NCBI GenBank assembly: GCA_015061495.1
Contig: SUWL01000001.1
Coordinates: 1-64,000, forward strand
DNA: 64,000 nt
Direction: 5' to 3'
Origin: Lentisphaerota bacterium
GTDB taxonomy: Bacteria > Verrucomicrobiota > Lentisphaeria > Victivallales > Victivallaceae
Made by a program: the position numbers and the translations under genes. This document shows positions 52,006-58,974 of the stretch, one piece after another. How positions within the stretch are numbered: position 1 is the stretch's first letter; every line of letters begins with the position of its first letter. The notes beneath the pieces are model-generated. The model searched no databases. It saw nothing but the letters and a program-made list of their open reading frames with translations, and was not told where the DNA came from.

Positions 52006-52719
52006 ATGGAGCTGAAGCAGAGAATTTACCGGGAGTTTGCCGGTTGGCAGTTGTGGGAAGTTGTGTATGTGACGGTTTGTACGGCAGCGATCGCCGTTAT
52101 TTCGGTAATTGCCGAAGGTACGGCGCTGGGGATAGCTTCGGCGGTGACCGGTACACTTTATACCATGCTGGCAGGCAAAGGGAAGATCAGCTGTTATTTT
52201 TTCGGGATCTTCAACAGCGCATCCTACGGATATATTGCCTATACCCAGAAACTTTACGGCGATGCCATGCTCAATATCTGCTGGTATCTGCCGATGATGC
52301 TGGCGGGGATCGTCTGCTGGCGCAGGCGGATGGACGGCAAAGAGTGTGTGATCAAGTCGTCACTTGGGTTCCGGGGCAGGGCGGTGCTGTTGTTGTCGTG
52401 CATTGCCGGGATCGTCGGATACGCAGTATTTTTGCATTATATGCAAGATGCCCAGCCGGTGGTTGATTCGGCGACGACAGTATTATCGGTTGCCGCTATG
52501 ATCCTGACTGTGAAACGGTGTGTTGAGCAGTGGCTGCTATGGATCGCAGTCAATGCCCTGTCGGTGTGGATGTGGCTTCGGGTTTATCTTGCAGACGGCA
52601 ACTCCATAGCGATCCTGCTCTGGTGGCTGATCATGCTGATCACCGGAATAATTTTCTTTATCCGCTGGACGATGGATTTGAAATCGTCTCAAATTATTTC
52701 CAAAAAGTCCGGTGCTTGA
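52006..52719 (+). CDS. pnuC: Nicotinamide riboside transporter PnuC
   Basis: The 237-residue protein is a polytopic membrane protein of the PnuC family with about seven helices; ISCYFFGIFNSASYGYIAYTQKLYGD and the later WLLWIAVNALSVWMW and ILLWWLIMLITG are typical segments carrying the substrate-site Asn/Trp residues. It imports nicotinamide riboside for NAD synthesis. I chose the ATG at 52006 with GGGAG eight bases upstream; upstream frame belongs to the terminator region. The 3' end overlaps the convergent peptidase gene by 31 bp. No riboswitch-like leader was evident. Confidence 0.88.
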   Translation: MELKQRIYREFAGWQLWEVVYVTVCTAAIAVISVIAEGTALGIASAVTGTLYTMLAGKGKISCYFFGIFNSASYGYIAYTQKLYGDAMLNICWYLPMMLAGIVCWRRRMDGKECVIKSSLGFRGRAVLLLSCIAGIVGYAVFLHYMQDAQPVVDSATTVLSVAAMILTVKRCVEQWLLWIAVNALSVWMWLRVYLADGNSIAILLWWLIMLITGIIFFIRWTMDLKSSQIISKKSGA

Positions 52720-53795
52720 GTCAGGCAGTGTGCTTGTCCATCCGGATCCAGATACATGAGATCTTCCAGTCGGATACCGCCCCATTCCGGATAGTACAAC
52801 CCCGGTTCGACGGTGACGACTTCGCCGCCCTGCAAAGCGGTTCCGGCACGGGGAGAGAGCCGTGGGGATTCATGGATCTCCAGTCCGACCCCGTGGCCGA
52901 GCCCGTGGAAAAAGCCGAATTGACCGGCATCATTGACTCCGGTGAAAAAGTGGTGTTTTTCCAGGATACCTTCAACCGCGCAGTGGATGGAAGCGCCGTA
53001 TGCGCCTTTTTTGATCAGTGTTTTGGCATATTCCCGTGCCTCCAGTACGGCATCATAGGCACGGCGTACGATGTCCGCGGCATGTCCCCGGACGACAGTA
53101 CGGGTCAAATCGCCCCAGTATCCGGTGACCGGAGAACGGGGAAAAATATCCATGACTATCGGCGAATTTGCCCGTATTCTGCCGCTCCCGGCATTGTGCG
53201 GCTGGGAGCCCTGGGATCCGGAAGCACAGATCGTGCCGGTGGGAAGCATATTGCGGAAAAGAATGGCGGAATCGATTTCCGCCCGGAGAAATTCACTGGT
53301 GAGGAATTCTCCGTTATAAACGAGAAATTCTCCGTTGATCTCACTGTTTTTCAATACTTCCACCGCCCGGGCCAGACCGGCTTCAGCGGCGCGCTGGGCA
53401 TCGGTTATCGCGGCAACTTCGGCAGGTAATTTGAATTCACGTTCCGGAAAAAAACTCTTTTCATCCGGGGTGACGGTCAGATTTTTGCTGCGCATGCGGT
53501 CGGCAAGTCCCAGCGGGAAATCCGACGGCACCAGAAAATCGCAGCAGCCGCATTGACCGGAAATCGCTGTGATTATATCGATCAGACTTTTTCCGAAAGA
53601 ACTTTCGGCGGCGATTTCAACGCCGTTTTTTGCGGTTGATCTGGCGCGGTCGATCTCCAGCGGCGACAGGATGGCGCATTTGCGGTCGCGATATTCGAAA
53701 AAGATAAAGTCATCCGGAGTGGAAATTCCGGTGGCGTAACGGATATCCGGGCAATTTTCACCGGAACCGACAAGTAAACGGATAAAATTTTTCAT
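52689..53795 (-). CDS. M24-family aminopeptidase (Xaa-Pro peptidase-like)
   Basis: The 368-residue protein has an N-terminal creatinase-like domain (about 1-130) and a pita-bread catalytic domain with all five metal ligands in order: Asp in IVMDIFP, Asp in WGDLTRT, His in GLGHGVGLEIHE, Glu in VEPGLYYP and Glu in GIRLEDL. It removes N-terminal residues, often before Pro, from peptides in the cytoplasm with two metal ions. The conserved His pair in HGLGHGVGLEIHE is intact. Its 3' end overlaps pnuC by 31 bp tail-to-tail, so the two messages are partly antisense. Confidence 0.9.
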   Translation of the reverse strand: MKNFIRLLVGSGENCPDIRYATGISTPDDFIFFEYRDRKCAILSPLEIDRARSTAKNGVEIAAESSFGKSLIDIITAISGQCGCCDFLVPSDFPLGLADRMRSKNLTVTPDEKSFFPEREFKLPAEVAAITDAQRAAEAGLARAVEVLKNSEINGEFLVYNGEFLTSEFLRAEIDSAILFRNMLPTGTICASGSQGSQPHNAGSGRIRANSPIVMDIFPRSPVTGYWGDLTRTVVRGHAADIVRRAYDAVLEAREYAKTLIKKGAYGASIHCAVEGILEKHHFFTGVNDAGQFGFFHGLGHGVGLEIHESPRLSPRAGTALQGGEVVTVEPGLYYPEWGGIRLEDLMYLDPDGQAHCLTQAPDFLEII

Positions 53796-53802
53796 TTTAA
53801 TA

Positions 53803-53831
53803 TTGACTTTTCAGCAAACATGGTTCATATT
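53803..53831 (+). promoter_or_regulatory. Likely plsY promoter
   Basis: TTGACT (53803-53808) is 17 bp from CATATT (53826-53831); a TATTAT two bases further is the alternative -10. It is divergent from the peptidase gene. Confidence 0.45.
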
Positions 53832-53893
53832 ATATCAATGTAATGTGGTAATATACCCTTTGAACGGGTTTTTTTCAAGTGAGGTAAATAAAA

Positions 53894-54532
53894 ATGAATG
53901 ATGTATTGAAAATTGCATTGACGGTGTTGGGATCATATTTGTTGGGCAGTATTCCATGGGGGTTTCTGATCGGCAAGGTCAATGGCGTAGACGTCCGCAA
54001 GGAGGGATCAAAGAATATCGGGGCAACCAATGTCACCCGCTGTGTGGGAAAAATGGCTGGTAAACTCTGTTTCTTTCTGGATTTTTTCAAGGGCGTGATC
54101 CCGGTGCTGGCGGCGCAGTATATTTTCCGTGCAGACAAAAATATTTTTGAATATGTGGTCATTGCGGCGTTGTTTGCTTCGGTGATCGGTCACATGTTCC
54201 CGGTGTTTTTGAAGTTCCACGGCGGCAAAGGCGTCAGTACGGCAGCCGGAGCTGTTATGGCACTGGCACCCTATCCGTTGATCATTGCGCTGCTGGTCTG
54301 GGTGGTGGTATTTCTGGTATCCCGTTATGTGTCGCTTGCCAGTATTGCGGCGGCGGCGGTGCTGCCGATCGTGGCGTGGGTGCTGTATTTGTTGAAATTC
54401 GGCACAGAGCTGTCGAGAACGCCGAGCGTGCTGATCTTTTTGACGATCGTGGCACTGCTGGCGATACTGCGCCACCACTCCAATATCCAGCGTCTGCTCA
54501 ACGGAACGGAAAACCGTTTCGGCAAAAAGTAA
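53894..54532 (+). CDS. plsY: Acyl-phosphate:glycerol-3-phosphate acyltransferase PlsY
   Basis: The 212-residue integral membrane protein has the three PlsY motifs: SYLLGSIPWGFLIGK, the SKNIGATNVTR loop (S/A-G-x-N-x-G-A-x-N-x-x-R type) and FHGGKGVSTAAG. It acylates position 1 of glycerol 3-phosphate with acyl phosphate, the first step of phospholipid synthesis, working with PlsX. The length is usual (200-215). The ATG at 53894 gives the conserved N-terminal helix. A promoter of its own lies upstream. Confidence 0.95.
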   Translation: MNDVLKIALTVLGSYLLGSIPWGFLIGKVNGVDVRKEGSKNIGATNVTRCVGKMAGKLCFFLDFFKGVIPVLAAQYIFRADKNIFEYVVIAALFASVIGHMFPVFLKFHGGKGVSTAAGAVMALAPYPLIIALLVWVVVFLVSRYVSLASIAAAAVLPIVAWVLYLLKFGTELSRTPSVLIFLTIVALLAILRHHSNIQRLLNGTENRFGKK

Positions 54533-54572
54533 CTCTTTTCGATAAAAAAAGTGTTTTTTTCGTGTCCGATAC

Positions 54573-54601
54573 TTGAATTTTCAATGATTTGACATTATAT
54601 T
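54573..54601 (+). promoter_or_regulatory. Promoter of the small exported protein
   Basis: TTGAAT (54573-54578) and TATATT (54596-54601) are 17 bp apart, about 70 bp before the start codon. Confidence 0.6.
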
Positions 54602-54669
54602 CATAGACGGTTGATAATACAGTAACATAAGTGTTGTAAAACAATATAAACAATAAATGGAGTATCAGT

Positions 54670-55101
54670 ATGAAATTCGGTAAAAGTTTTTGGGTAATGC
54701 TTTTTGTGGCGTTCATCATGGTCGGCGGCAGTTTCACTGCAAAGGCTGATGATGCCTGGATCATGCGTCCCATGGAGAAACTTGGTCGCGGCATCACCAA
54801 TACAGCTTTTTGTTTCCTTGAGATTCCTATGGCATGGACGACTGTTTCCGAGGAAAAGGGGAATCTTGCCGGACTTACCTATGGTACTTTGAGAGGTGTT
54901 TGCTATACGATCGCCCGGGTTGGTGTCGGAGTTGTGGATATCATTACTTTCCCGTTCCCGCTGCCCAACTGCCCGGATGACCGCGATGATGCCGGTTGGG
55001 GTTATGGTGCGATCATGCGTCCGGATTGGGTCGTTCCGGTCGGCAAGGATTGGAACAACTTTTTGTATGATGATGAGTCGATTGTCAATCCGGCGATGTG
55101 A
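54670..55101 (+). CDS. Small exported protein resembling exosortase-associated family TIGR04073
   Basis: The 143-residue protein has a signal peptide (KFGKSFWVMLFVAFIMVGGSFTAKA) and a mature part with MEKLGRGITNTAFCFLEIPM, GLTYGTLRGVCYTIARVGVGVVDIITFPFPLP. This pattern recalls a family of small exported proteins reported in Verrucomicrobia and Lentisphaerae genomes with exosortase systems (TIGR04073, from memory). Function is unknown. The product at 22747 has the same layout. No exosortase gene is in the window. It has a near-consensus promoter and a good terminator, so it is a single-gene unit. Confidence 0.75.
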   Translation: MKFGKSFWVMLFVAFIMVGGSFTAKADDAWIMRPMEKLGRGITNTAFCFLEIPMAWTTVSEEKGNLAGLTYGTLRGVCYTIARVGVGVVDIITFPFPLPNCPDDRDDAGWGYGAIMRPDWVVPVGKDWNNFLYDDESIVNPAM

Positions 55102-55118
55102 TTTACCGGAAGATATTT

Positions 55119-55149
55119 GCCGGAGCGTGTGAAACGTTCCGGCTTTTTT
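55119..55149 (+). terminator. Terminator of the small exported protein gene
   Basis: A 9-bp stem (55119-55127 with 55135-55143, one G-T pair) with a 7-base loop is followed by six T. Confidence 0.75.
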
Positions 55150-55174
55150 GTAATATGTCAGGGAGTGAGAATAA

Positions 55175-56275
55175 ATGAGTTTTTCCTGTGGATTTGTCGG
55201 TTTGCCCAATGTGGGCAAATCCACCCTTTTCAATGCTTTAAGTCATGGCGGTGCGGAAGCGGCGAACTTCCCGTTCTGCACCATTGAACCGAATACCGGT
55301 ATCGTTCAGGTGCCGGATAAACGTCTGGCGGTGCTGGCGGATTTGGAAAAATCCGGCAGGATCGTTCCTTCCACATTGAAATTTATCGACATTGCCGGGT
55401 TGGTTCGCGGAGCCAGTCAGGGGCAGGGTTTGGGTAATCAGTTTCTCGGTCACGTGCGCAATGTGGATGCGATCGCCCATGTGGTGCGTCTGTTTGAAGA
55501 TTCCGATGTGGTGCATGTTTCCGGCAAGGTCGATCCGGTCGGCGATTTGGAAACCATCACCACTGAATTGATGCTTTCCGATCTTGAAATGTTGGAAAAA
55601 AGACGGGACAAAGCCTATAAAAATGCCCGTTCCAATGATCCGGATGCCAAAGCCGAATATGAATTGATCGTTTCTATGATCGCTGAACTTGCCGATGGAC
55701 GTTTCCCGACTTATGACAAAAATGATCCCAAGCAGAAGGCTCTGGCGGAAAATTTCGGTCTGCTTACCGTAAAACCGGCATTTATCTGTGCCAATGTCGG
55801 CGAAGATCAGGCCGCGGATTTCACCAACTGCGATGCCGGTAAACGGCTTGCCGAATATGCGGCAGCACATAATATGGAAGTTGTACCGGTCTGTGCGAAG
55901 TTTGAAGATGAGTTAAGTGCGCTCTCCCCGGAGGAAGCGGAAGTATTCATGGCGGATCTCGGTATCAGCGGTTCCGGACTTGACCGGGTGGTTGAGACCG
56001 GGTATAGGCTGCTGGATTATATCACCTTTTTCACTGCCGGACCGATGGAATCCCGGGCGTGGACGGTCACGCGCGGAGCGTTGGCTCCGGAAGCTGCCGG
56101 CAAGATCCATACCGATTTGCAGCGTGGGTTCATCCGGATGGAAACGGTTTCCTACGACGATCTGGTTGCCTGCGGATCATGGGCAAAAGCGCAGCTCGCC
56201 GGGAAGCTCCGGATCGAGGGTAAAGAGTATGAAGTGCAGGATGGCGATGTCATCCATGTCCGCTTCTCGGTTTGA
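55175..56275 (+). CDS. ychF: Obg-family ATPase/GTPase YchF
   Basis: The 366-residue protein is YchF/OLA1: G1 GLPNVGKSTLFNAL, G3 DIAGLVRGASQGQGLGNQFL, the NxxE-type G4 region (ICANVGED instead of NKxD), which gives YchF a preference for ATP, a coiled-coil insert (about 130-200) and the C-terminal TGS domain (SRAWTVTRGALAPEAAGKIHTDLQRGFIRME). It binds ribosomes and takes part in stress responses. Length is typical (363 in E. coli). The gap downstream contains gene remnants, see separate entry. Confidence 0.95.
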   Translation: MSFSCGFVGLPNVGKSTLFNALSHGGAEAANFPFCTIEPNTGIVQVPDKRLAVLADLEKSGRIVPSTLKFIDIAGLVRGASQGQGLGNQFLGHVRNVDAIAHVVRLFEDSDVVHVSGKVDPVGDLETITTELMLSDLEMLEKRRDKAYKNARSNDPDAKAEYELIVSMIAELADGRFPTYDKNDPKQKALAENFGLLTVKPAFICANVGEDQAADFTNCDAGKRLAEYAAAHNMEVVPVCAKFEDELSALSPEEAEVFMADLGISGSGLDRVVETGYRLLDYITFFTAGPMESRAWTVTRGALAPEAAGKIHTDLQRGFIRMETVSYDDLVACGSWAKAQLAGKLRIEGKEYEVQDGDVIHVRFSV

Positions 56276-56578
56276 TGAGTTGCTGAAAAATTTATTAAAA
56301 CGAGGCAATGTCCCGGATTTTGTGGAACTTGCAGTAAATAGTCGTTGATCGCTATAATCGCAATCACAAGAATGTATCAAAAACGCTATGCTTGGGGTCA
56401 GCCACGCAATAACGGTCAGATCCGCACCGCTTGCCACGGCATAGTGAAACGAAGACGGGGGATACAGTGTGATCCTTCTTCGCCAAAGGCTTCGGCGGGA
56501 CACGGTGTACTGTTTATGAAATTAAATGCATCACAACAAATGGGACAATAACAATAAATAAAATAGGGACATCCTGTC
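56276..56578 (+). other. 303-bp gap with possible prepilin-gene remnant
   Basis: No intact gene. A stretch at 56342-56374 can be read as SLIAIIAITRM, close to the core of FTLIELLVVIAIIAIL-type prepilin helices, preceded by a Glu-Leu-Ala stretch at 56324 in another frame. Further right (56470-56515) a CGCCAAAGGCTTCGGCG sequence contains a small palindrome (GCC/GGC), encoding SSPKASAG in one frame. I read the region as a decayed pseudopilin-family gene. Confidence is low. Confidence 0.3.
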
Positions 56579-56968
56579 ATGGCAAAAAAGAGTGTTGAAC
56601 CCGGTTTTACCGGGAAAGATCTGGAATATTACGAAGCGTTGATGAAAGTGCGCAATCAGCTTACCGAGCAGATCCGTGTTTGCACCAGTGAATCGCTTGA
56701 TTGCACCAATGTCGAAAAGCGCGGTGTGACCACCCACATGGCTGACGGGGATTCCTCCCGCCATGAGATGCGTTTGCAGATGATGACGGAAAACGGCAAT
56801 ATTGTAACCATGATCGATGATGCTATCGAGCGTCTTGCCAATGGCGAATATGGTATTTGCATGGATTGCGGAGAAGCTATCTCTGAAGCCAGATTGAAAG
56901 CCAGACCGTATGCGATTTTTTGCATCAAGTGTAAAAGCCGCCATGAAGAGATGATGAAAAACCGATGA
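56579..56968 (+). CDS. dksA: DksA/TraR-family zinc-finger regulator
   Basis: The 129-residue protein has an N-terminal coiled coil (about 15-85), a loop with the acidic tip (MADGDSSRHE, where DksA has its D-x-x-D-x-A tip) and a four-Cys zinc finger CMDCGEAISEARLKARPYAIFCIKCK. It binds RNA polymerase in the secondary channel and, with ppGpp in other bacteria, adjusts rRNA and stress gene expression. It heads a coupled unit with lspA and nnrD (4-bp and 1-bp overlaps). Confidence 0.88.
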   Translation: MAKKSVEPGFTGKDLEYYEALMKVRNQLTEQIRVCTSESLDCTNVEKRGVTTHMADGDSSRHEMRLQMMTENGNIVTMIDDAIERLANGEYGICMDCGEAISEARLKARPYAIFCIKCKSRHEEMMKNR

Positions 56969-57486
56969 AAAGTTTGGCGTTGGTTGAGAAAAATTCCCCC
57001 CGGGAAAAAAAGATTCTGCTCTGGTCGATCGTGGTCGCTCTGGTGCTGCTGATTGCTGACCAGTGGACAAAGTGGTATTTTGTCCGCAATTTTGCGCTCT
57101 ATGAATCAGTGGAACTTATTCCCGGCTGGTTGAATTTCACCTCGGTACGCAATTTCGGAGCGGCGTGGAGCATATTCAGCGGGCAGGTGCTGATGCTGCT
57201 TTTATTCGGCATTGCCGCGGGGATCGGGATCGTGATATTTTTCCGTAAACTTGCGGAAAATTGTCCGGAGAGGTACTTCGCATTGCTGATGGTGCTTTCC
57301 GGGATCATCGGCAATTGTTTTGACCGGGCGTTTCACGGAGCGGTAGTGGATTTCATCCACGTGCATTATTATGACATCTGGCACTATCCGGTATTCAACG
57401 TGGCGGATATGGCGATTTGTACCGGAGTTGGTATTTACGTTATCAGCAGTTTATTCCGGAAAAATCCGGAAAAGGATCAGAAATAA
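56965..57486 (+). CDS. lspA: Lipoprotein signal peptidase
   Basis: The 173-residue membrane protein has four helices and the LspA motifs: DQWTKWYFVRNF, NFGAAWSIF, the first catalytic Asp in GNCFDRAFHGAVVDFIHV and the second in VFNVADMAICTG. It cleaves lipoprotein signal peptides before the lipid-modified Cys at the inner membrane, which fits the lipoproteins encoded in this window. The ATG overlaps the dksA stop by 4 bp. Confidence 0.95.
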   Translation: MKSLALVEKNSPREKKILLWSIVVALVLLIADQWTKWYFVRNFALYESVELIPGWLNFTSVRNFGAAWSIFSGQVLMLLLFGIAAGIGIVIFFRKLAENCPERYFALLMVLSGIIGNCFDRAFHGAVVDFIHVHYYDIWHYPVFNVADMAICTGVGIYVISSLFRKNPEKDQK

Positions 57487-58946
57487 TGTTTACTGCCACG
57501 GTCAGCGAAATCCGTGAAATGGAACGTCAGGCGGTCGTATCCGGCATTCCGGAATATGAACTTATGTGCCGTGCCGGATATCAGGCGGCAGTATGGATTG
57601 AAGCGTTTTTTCCCAAAGCCGCCCGTTTTGTATTTCTGGTCGGCGGCGGCAACAATGGCGGTGATGCGTTGGTTGCGGCACGTTTTCTTTCGCATCGGCG
57701 CTGCATTATCTACAGTACCCGCAAAAAAGAAGATTTCCGGGGATGTGCCTTTCAAGCTGCGGCAGATTTACCGGCAGAGATTCCGTTTGTGCTGCGCAAT
57801 TCGCTGGACAAAATGGATTTCCTTTGCGGAGATGTGATCATTGACGGAGTGTTGGGGATCGGTTTTACCGGCGGGAAACTGCGCAGTGATGCGGCAAGTT
57901 TCATTGCGGCGGCAAATGGTTCAAATTTGCCGGTGGTTTCTCTGGATCTGCCCAGCGGGATTGATGCCGACAGCGGCAAAAGTTCTGAAAATGGGGCGGT
58001 CAATGCCGCGGTTACGCTGACATTCGGTGCGCCGAAACGGGGGTTGTTCCTCGGTGACGGCGGCAGAGTATGCGGCAAACTGCGGATGCTGGATATCGGA
58101 TTGGCCCCGGTATCAGGCGGAGATGAGGTGTTTACCGATCCGGATGCCGCCGGATTGATGCCGCGTTTTTCTCCGGATGCGCACAAAAATTCCCGGGGCA
58201 GGGTGCTGGTTTGGGGCGGTTCTGCCGAATATCCCGGAGCGGCGGCATTGTGTACCAATGCCGCGTTGAAGTCCGGCGCAGGTATCGTCCGGAGTGCATC
58301 TGAAGCTGATTTGAGTCCCCGGGTGTACAATGCGGCGATATTCCGCCAACTTGCGGCAGGAGAAACTCCGGAAAATTGGTTTGAGCTTGCCGATGTGCTG
58401 GTTTGCGGTTGCGGCTGGGGAAATTGTGCAACCGTTGATAATCTGCTTGCTGCGCAGAATTTCAGCGGCAGAATAATTTTTGATGCCGATGCGCTCAATG
58501 GCTTTGCCCGCAATATTTCCACGTGGCAGAAACGGGGAAATACGATTATCACTCCACATCCCGGAGAAGCGAAACGTCTGCTGGCGGCGTTGGGAGAAAA
58601 TTGGCAGGAATCCCGCCGGGATAACGCTTTGCTCCTTGCCCGTAAACTTGAAACGGTCGTTTTGCTCAAAGGACGCCATACTGTGATCGCTGAACCATCG
58701 GGCAGAGTCGTGACCGTGGCAGCAGGTTCACCGATGTTGGCGACTGCCGGCAGCGGCGACGTGCTTGCCGGGATCATCGGAGCATTGGCGGCACAGGATC
58801 TGTCATTATTTGAAGCGGCGGCACTGGGGGCGTATATCCACGGTCTTGCCGGAGAAAGTGCCGGATTTGTGCCGGTTGCCGATGAATTGCCGCAGCTGGC
58901 ATCGCAGATAATCGTCAAACTGCAGAATAAAGAACCGGTAGTTTGA
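57486..58946 (+). CDS. nnr: Bifunctional NAD(P)H-hydrate epimerase/dehydratase
   Basis: The 486-residue protein joins an epimerase domain (about 1-205; GGGNNGGDALVAARFL, SLDLPSGIDADSGK, VTLTFGAPKRGLFLG) to an ADP-dependent dehydratase domain of the ribokinase-like CARKD family (about 215-480; HKNSRGRVLVWGGSAEYPGAA, DADALNGFA, ITPHPGEAKRL, VLLKGRHTVIA, ATAGSGDVLAGIIGAL). It repairs damaged hydrated NAD(P)H. I chose the ATG at 57486, overlapping the lspA stop by one base. The order lspA-nnr is not widespread. It ends 28 bp before the convergent polymerase gene. Confidence 0.94.
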   Translation: MFTATVSEIREMERQAVVSGIPEYELMCRAGYQAAVWIEAFFPKAARFVFLVGGGNNGGDALVAARFLSHRRCIIYSTRKKEDFRGCAFQAAADLPAEIPFVLRNSLDKMDFLCGDVIIDGVLGIGFTGGKLRSDAASFIAAANGSNLPVVSLDLPSGIDADSGKSSENGAVNAAVTLTFGAPKRGLFLGDGGRVCGKLRMLDIGLAPVSGGDEVFTDPDAAGLMPRFSPDAHKNSRGRVLVWGGSAEYPGAAALCTNAALKSGAGIVRSASEADLSPRVYNAAIFRQLAAGETPENWFELADVLVCGCGWGNCATVDNLLAAQNFSGRIIFDADALNGFARNISTWQKRGNTIITPHPGEAKRLLAALGENWQESRRDNALLLARKLETVVLLKGRHTVIAEPSGRVVTVAAGSPMLATAGSGDVLAGIIGALAAQDLSLFEAAALGAYIHGLAGESAGFVPVADELPQLASQIIVKLQNKEPVV

Positions 58947-58974
58947 GTTGGTGAGCGGCGGATGGATGCCGGAT

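Noticed and set aside
52689-52719. Frameshift or wrong stop explaining the pnuC/peptidase overlap
   Set aside because: Both C-termini read normally to their stops, so a real convergent overlap is simpler.
53860-53882. Terminator/attenuator before plsY (ACCCTTTGAACGGGT then T-run)
   Set aside because: The stem is only four to five bp and lies within the likely plsY leader; too weak to list.
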